Part shown: positions 57,871 through 64,000 of the stretch, one piece after another | How the letters are laid out: every line of letters starts with the position of its first letter | Numbering within the stretch: the stretch's first letter is position 1 | Assembly (NCBI GenBank): GCA_963921425.1 | Contig: OY992836.1 | Location: 18,431,614 to 18,495,613, forward strand | Reading direction: 5' to 3' | Source: Dryas octopetala | Lineage: Eukaryota > Streptophyta > Magnoliopsida > Rosales > Rosaceae | Length of the DNA stretch: 64,000 nucleotides | The notes under the pieces: model-generated | The model's database searches: none | Told to the model about the DNA's origin: nothing | What the model saw: only the letters and a program-made list of their open reading frames with translations | Made by a program: the position numbers and the translations under genes

Positions 57871-60800
57871 TTACGTTCCACCCGTCTGCACCAATTGCAG
57901 AGGAGACTTGAGCAACCTCTTTAGAGACTCAACTATACTAGCAAATGATGGGCGCTGAGCAGGATCACTGTCAATATATAAAAAAACAGACATCAGATAT
58001 TAAATCTACTGCAAGTTATGGGATCCTTAAACATCACATGCAGAAAAGAATGACCTGAATTGACTCAGCATATGCATTTAAGGAGGAAATGAAAGTGAAA
58101 AGCAAGAGAACATCACACAGAGTTTCCGCAAAACTGAGTCATCCCTTCCATCAGATCATTCTTAAAGTATTGTGACAAAAATTGAGGGGGATTAGGGTAA
58201 TACTTACTCAGCCCAGCAGGATTCCATAAGCGAAGCCAACATAGGGGGAGTGTTGACTGGGATAGCAAGCCTTCTGTTCTGGAAAGCAACGGCTCCAACT
58301 ACCTGAGAGAATGAACAACCCAGTTCACAATAAATGAAAAACAGGAAAGAGAGAATGAACTCGTATAATTATGTCGATGTCAAAAGCTCATGACTTGTAC
58401 CTGGGCAGGGCTAAGTCCACTCCAAGGTTGTTGCATGGTTACAAGTTCCCAAAGGATTACTCCGAAACTGTAGACATCAGACTTCTCATTTGAGGGCTCT
58501 CCTCGAAGAAATTCTGGAGCCATCCACTCGGGCTGAATATAAAAGTAAGTGAGTTACATGTTGATCGATGCACTGCAAAATATTGATGCAAATATCTGAC
58601 TTTATACGGAGGACATAACAAGATTTCATAGTCATTTACAGTAAACATTCATAAATCACCAAATGCAGCAAGAAATATAATATGAAACCAAAAGAAAAAA
58701 AGGTTTTTAACGCTTGCATATTCATGAAGAGAAGTTCTGCTTCTGAAAAAAAACACATAAATGTTGATCTCTGAAAGCAGAAATCAAGCCAAAATATATG
58801 CACTGAATACTGAAATATGTGAAACCATAGGGCAGTATCACAACTCTAAACCCTCGAAACAATTAATTTGTAAGACAAAAACCACATAAAACATTGACCA
58901 GGTGGTACATCTGCATTCTAATTCTTGGGAAGCACAAATTGGACTACCAGCATAAAGAATGATTCATCCAACATGGTCTGATTTGTTGTTGGGACTTGGG
59001 GGGCCGGGGGTGGGTGGGTATACAAGTAGTTCCCTTTCAAATTAAGGAGTACACTAAGTAGCATTTGATATTTGTGTGTCAGCATGTGCGTGCGGATGTG
59101 TGTGAGTGAGAGAGAGACTTACTGTTCCAGCAACAGACTTGGATGATATGAAAGTGTTTGCTTTAAATCTGGACAACCCAAAATCACATACCTGAGAATA
59201 AATGCAAGAAATTATCTTTGTAACAAGCCAATTGGAGAACTCAAAGCAAAATGTTAAACTTCTTTGTTTTTTTTTTTTTTTCGAAGTACCTTCGCTGTCC
59301 AATTTTTATCAACCAACAAATTTGGAGATTTAAGATCCCAATGGAGAATAGGAGGGCTAAGACAATGGAGGTAATTGATCCCCTTGGCCTGAATCAAGGA
59401 TAGCATATAAAGTTCTTTTACCAACAGCAAACATTATTATCAAGTAAATAAGAAACCAATTATGATAAATTGCACAAACCACATCCAATGCCATGCGCAA
59501 CCGCCTCCTCTGATCTAGAAGTTCCCCTGAAGCTGGCCTGTGTATGAGGCGATATAGACTACCCCTGCTCCACCAACACCAGGAGCAATGGTTAGGAATA
59601 AGAATGACTACTTAATGATACAGATACAAAGAAGAATTAATAGTGAACAAATACCATACTAATACTTGAATGGATTACCTCGGAAGATATTCTGTCACTA
59701 TTGACAGATGTGGACGCTTTGTAACTGCACCCATGAAAAGAACTACATTTGGATGGCGGACACGTTTCATAATTGCAACCTGAATAAAATATGAAAGTCA
59801 GACAAAAAAAAAGAGTACAATGTGAAAGTCAACTTCAGCTATGATCATACATGACCACATTTTTGTACACAATAAGTAGTACAATTGTACAAAGCACCAT
59901 AGTCAAATAAAAGGCTCCAGTGTGATGATTTACATATTGCTGACGGACAGAAGATGGCTCCAAGAACCACGTACATTGAGCACAAAACAAACTAACAGTA
60001 TAAAAGGCAAATGGGCACAAATATGCATTTTAGAAAAATATCAGGTTAACAGTTAACTACATCAATACCTCACGTAAAAACTCCCTCAACTGATCATCAT
60101 GGAAATCCTGAACAGTTAAAACCTTGACAGCAACATCCTGCATTGTAACATCAATAAATTTTACTAACTAAAGGAAGTATTTAGCAAACAAATTAAGAAT
60201 TAACTACAGCAGAATACTACATTGATATATTGGAGAGACTTCAACATCTAACTGAAGACATCATAAGAAGGAATATATTATGCAGAAAACTAAATTCCCC
60301 TTGACCATCTATCATCACGCAGGCCAAATGCTGCAATGATATGATATTAAGAAAGGTCCCAAATCCCAATATACATCACTCATCAAATTAATCGCATGAA
60401 AGGATAGCAGATTAAAAGTATTCACATCATAACCAAACCATTTTTACTTGAAGAAACAATTAGTCATGGTCAAATCACAAGGAACAAGATACTAACCGAT
60501 CCATGCCATTCAGCACGATGCACAGTCCCAAATGAGCCTGAAAAGGAGAGGAGTATGTGATTTCATGTGGAAGAGGTTGAGTAGTAAAAAATGTAAAGAT
60601 ATATCTAGTTAAGAAAAGGGAGAACTAATACCAGCACCAACACGCTCTTTGATATGTAACTCATCCCATGCGATCTCAAGCCAGTCCATTGCAAGAGATG
60701 GTTCAAGATTCAAGTACCTCGGGACAGTCACAGTAGAAAATCTGCCTTGATTCACAAGTTTACTATTAATCTCCTCTAGATCTGATTGACTGAACAAACT

Positions 60801-62707
60801 TACTTTAAGTTGCTTGACACTGTTACTTATAACATCACTTGTTGATACTACAATCTCCTTTCTGTAAGCTTGCTGTTTAACAATATTTTCTTCACCAAGT
60901 CTAGCGCATTCCTCTAATGATGCTACAGCAGCAGCAGCAACATCAAGAGCTTCAGACCCGTCACCCTGGACGCAAGATGACATTGGACTCTGAAGAAGGC
61001 AATGCTGAGCATTCCCTTTCAACTCCAAAGGCATCAGAGAAGATTCGATTCCAAATATAGTTTGATCAGCTGGATGCAAACTGCTTTCCTTGATGACCTG
61101 ACTTTCATCCCCACAGCCTGCAATAGTTTGATCTTTAGAGATTTAAGAAGCTAAGGTTTGCTATATTTTGGGAGAAAGACTGTAAGAGATATTATGTAGG
61201 CTAACATAGGTGAAAGCAGGCTACATAATAAATGTTTTCCTCTATGTAGCCACACACACACAAAACAAACAAACAAAAAAGAAACTGAGGGCCAAGCATT
61301 TTTCATGTTACTCTACTAAAATGTTGCAATCCTAAAATTTATTTATACTTGGCTAGATAAAAAGGTACATAGCATCTGAGAGCATGCCCATTTTAAGTGA
61401 CAACTCAGGAGAACAGAAGGTTCCTACTACAACGTAAAGTCCACCTAATATTGACAAGAACTAAAATTTGAGTACGTATCAACTATCCTAGTATGAAGTG
61501 GGTAAAGACACTTAAAATATGTATCAATAATGGCTTATTGTCAAAGAATTCACCAAAGAGGCAAAAATGTAGCCAGACATGCACAAGTATCTATTCAGCT
61601 GCAAACTTGCAATTTAATGCTATAGACAAGGACCCATTCAGTATTTTAATTGCAATTAAAATCTTTACCACTGATATGGATGATGGATCAACACGGTCAA
61701 CCGATCGGTCAACATAATTTGTGTCCTATTAGAGATTCAAATTATATACATACATAAATGTTCATATATTTGTTATAGTAACAATGATGCCTCCACCAAA
61801 GTTCATTCAGCTCCCCTTCGATTTCTAACACTTTTTTGAAGAAGAAAAATATTAGAAATCAAAAACCTTGAATGTCTAATGCTTAAAAATAATGGAAGAT
61901 ATATCTTCAAGGTATGCATGACATAACATACCCGAATAGAGAGGATCTTCAGGAGGAGCACGCGTGTGCTTTGAGTTTATAATTTGGCAACATAATCCAC
62001 TACTCCTGTAAGGTTGTTGGGATTCTTTTAGATGAGAAATTTGAAATGGTGAAGGTATCGAAGAAAGAGATCCTCCATTGATTGTGGAATCTGGACCATG
62101 GACATTCCCTGGTTCCCCAACTAGATCAACCACATATTCCCTGTTAAAAAAAAAAAGCATGAAAATTATATGTAAAATGAACAAGTAAATAACACTATAA
62201 CAGTGAATACGTTTTTTTCTACCACACATGACACAGTATGGAGAATCAAGTACATATCAAAGTCCACCATTAATAACAACCTCGTATGATGAGGGAAAAC
62301 AATGAACTTATACGACAAAAGTCAAGTTAGTTATGCACTTATGGCTAAAACTTCTTCAATATCAAATACAACAGAGTGACAGTGACCCAGAGTTCTGCCA
62401 TAATTTAATGCTACTGAATATATTGACACCAGATAACATGTAATGAAAAAAGTCAAAGAATGATTGATACTGTCGATATCTATGTTTCAGCAGTATGAAT
62501 AGAAATGACAAATATGGACAGTTCAGGTTTTAAGAAAACCATAATAATTCTGTAAGCAAGAAAAATGTTACAAAAAATTAAAGTATCCGACCTCAAGTAC
62601 TGCCTGTCATCTTCAATTTTGACAAGACAAGAGGACCGATGATCTGCCACACAATACTTACAACCACGAGCTATCCGACAAGGCAAACCTATGTGGTCTG
62701 CCAATTT
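57871..62707 (-). CDS. CTR1/EDR1-type Raf-like protein kinase (5' exons not found)
   Basis: Twelve exons in phase: 62592-62707, 61932-62140, 60632-61117, 60497-60537, 60069-60137, 59679-59779, 59480-59564, 59290-59388, 59123-59191, 58401-58532, 58208-58302, 57871-57967; 532 codons visible. The first two encode the end of the EDR1 domain ([35 protein letters not shown]). A linker ([20 protein letters not shown]) precedes the kinase: [20 protein letters not shown] with the ATP Lys in [87 protein letters not shown]. The HRD motif is HWD (59335-59343), Asp retained. Family knowledge: such kinases act as plant MAPKKK-like regulators in hormone and stress signalling. It resembles my memory of At4g24480. 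Upstream exons, including the LCRHRA motif, were not found to 64000. Confidence 0.9.
58998..59019 (+). repeat. G-quadruplex-capable run in a kinase intron
   Basis: GGGGGGCCGGGGGTGGGTGG with a further G gives four or more G3 runs with loops of one or two bases on the plus strand; the transcribed minus-strand RNA would be C-rich. Only the motif is observed. Confidence 0.6.
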
Positions 62708-64000
62708 CTGCATATGAAAAATATATGAACTTTAGATATTAGTTCAAGAAAACAGCATGCTAATGACAAAATAAATAATATCTCCACATGCACTTGAAGT
62801 ATGATCAGGCCACACACAAGTGCAAATGAACACACATGTGACATGAGTGCACGTTGTACTTTATTTGACCAACAAAAACCCAATAGATTAAAATCAATTA
62901 TGAGGGCATTATACCTATCGCCAATGGTTTTGCTTGAAACGGCATAAGAAATTCCATAAGCGCCTTTAACAATGATGTCAAGTCGACTGAGTTCCAAGAC
63001 ATCATTGCACTTAGGCCACCGACTACTCTTGTACACTATATGCTCAAAGGTATATGATCAAGCAAGAGACAATAATATTCTTTAATTATGTTGGCCTTAC
63101 ATTTGCAAAACATTTCATTCTGGGTAAAAGAAGAAAAAGGTATAGGGATGATTTCCCCATATAAACCCCATGAGAATCATATTTGACTACAATTTTGTCA
63201 GTTCACCTGCAAAGCTACATATACCTCACTGAATGATCAGAGGATGCAAACTCATAATAACTGATCTATATAATTGTGGGTGTCACTTGATGCTTCTAAT
63301 TCAGTTGCATTCTCATGTGAAACCCATGCACCCTGTTAACAGATTCATATATGTTTAAACTGTTCTTGCACAATTAGGATATATGAGTCCTAAATTTTTT
63401 ACAAACAGATATGCACATCAAGAAGATAATCAGTTTTGAAGCAAAAATGAATTTTGAGAAGGATATATCACAACTGCTACTGTCGGTAACTTTCTTGTAA
63501 ACAAAAACATGCATAACTGTACAAAGAACAAAAAACAAGAGATGTCAGAATTTCCATCCTGAGCGATGTGTACCCCAAGAAACCTCCCTACAGAGCACTA
63601 TGCCATAAGATGAAGGCAACTAATTGGAACTAGCTTTCAGACAACACTCACATTTACTTTACATTTAGGGCCATGTCAATTTAAAAAAACTTGGGACTCT
63701 ACGACACTGCTAGCTCACATTTCTAACCTTCTTCAGAAAAAGAAACTAGGATGTCCTATGACAAGTATTGTGGGGGCTACAATTTTCTAAAGAAGCACAA
63801 TAGAAGATTTTCAACAAGGTGACGACCCCATTGGACCAGTGCAACTCTAATGTATAGGATGCCCTACATGACTGTCTGAGACAGAGACACACCAAGGAAG
63901 TCACTAACTTCTTCCTCTTCCCACACACAATGATACAAGTATTTACTCTCCTGCATTGCACTCTCTCACCACGCATGTGCATCATGTAAAGATCAAAACA
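62708..64000. other. Unresolved region upstream of the kinase exons
   Basis: Probably intron of the kinase gene. I looked on the minus strand for the preceding EDR1-domain exon (expected to end in a CRHRA..F motif) and did not find it. No other gene, RNA or transposon recognised. Confidence 0.35.

Noticed and set aside
62689..63036. Possible upstream kinase exon
   Set aside because: The ORF does not contain the expected EDR1-domain motif before [13 protein letters not shown] and reads through the acceptor; treated as intron.
1..64000. tRNA, rRNA, CRISPR or bacterial operon features
   Set aside because: No full cloverleaf, rRNA block or regular spacer array was seen; only degenerate B-box fragments of SINE type.

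Overview
This window is nuclear DNA from a flowering plant. It is AT-rich, its genes are broken by GT-AG introns, and non-coding stretches are full of small inverted-repeat transposons (MITEs), SINE/LINE remnants and simple repeats. The proteins are closest to eudicot families; a woody rosid such as Rosaceae is my best guess, but only from general resemblance. No prokaryotic, viral or CRISPR feature is present.

Layout. 1-2892 (-): a CER2-like BAHD protein of cuticular wax synthesis, 3' end cut by the window. 2.9-14.8 kb: a gene-free block of nested MITEs with one near-perfect 84-bp-arm palindrome. 14883-19453 (+): a VIN3-like PHD/FNIII/VEL protein (Polycomb vernalization factor). 20689-22273 (-): SICKLE, a proline-rich protein of miRNA biogenesis and splicing. 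25835-29856 (+): HYL1/DRB1, the dsRNA-binding partner of DICER-LIKE1. 31094-34917 (+): Rab geranylgeranyl transferase alpha subunit. 35.3-43.3 kb: a segmental duplication carrying two copies of an unknown small membrane-protein gene (one frame-broken), separated by pseudogenes of a phospholipase C (NPC) and a LAMP1-like glutamate carboxypeptidase. 44397-46843 (+): a two-domain B3 (REM) transcription factor. 48677-52302 (-): a ten-exon gene whose exons join, in phase, a Ulp1-type cysteine protease to a C-terminal B3 domain. 53964-54620 (-): an intronless, GC-rich, membrane-anchored TPR protein. 57871 to past 62707 (-): a CTR1/EDR1-type Raf-like kinase with HWD in place of HRD, 5' end not found.

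How the genes relate. From memory, CER2, SICKLE, RGTA1 and a Raf-like kinase are consecutive loci in Arabidopsis (At4g24510, 24500, 24490, 24480), so the window looks like an ancient collinear block into which VIN3-like, HYL1, the duplicated small genes, the B3 genes and TPR are interleaved. SICKLE and HYL1, two factors reported to work in the same nuclear miRNA-processing bodies, are divergent neighbours here. The most unusual gene is the Ulp1-B3 fusion; its B3 half shares an intron position with the neighbouring REM gene, pointing to local duplication and capture.

All exon boundaries were derived by eye from reading frame, phase and GT/AG (one GC) sites; no transcript evidence was available.
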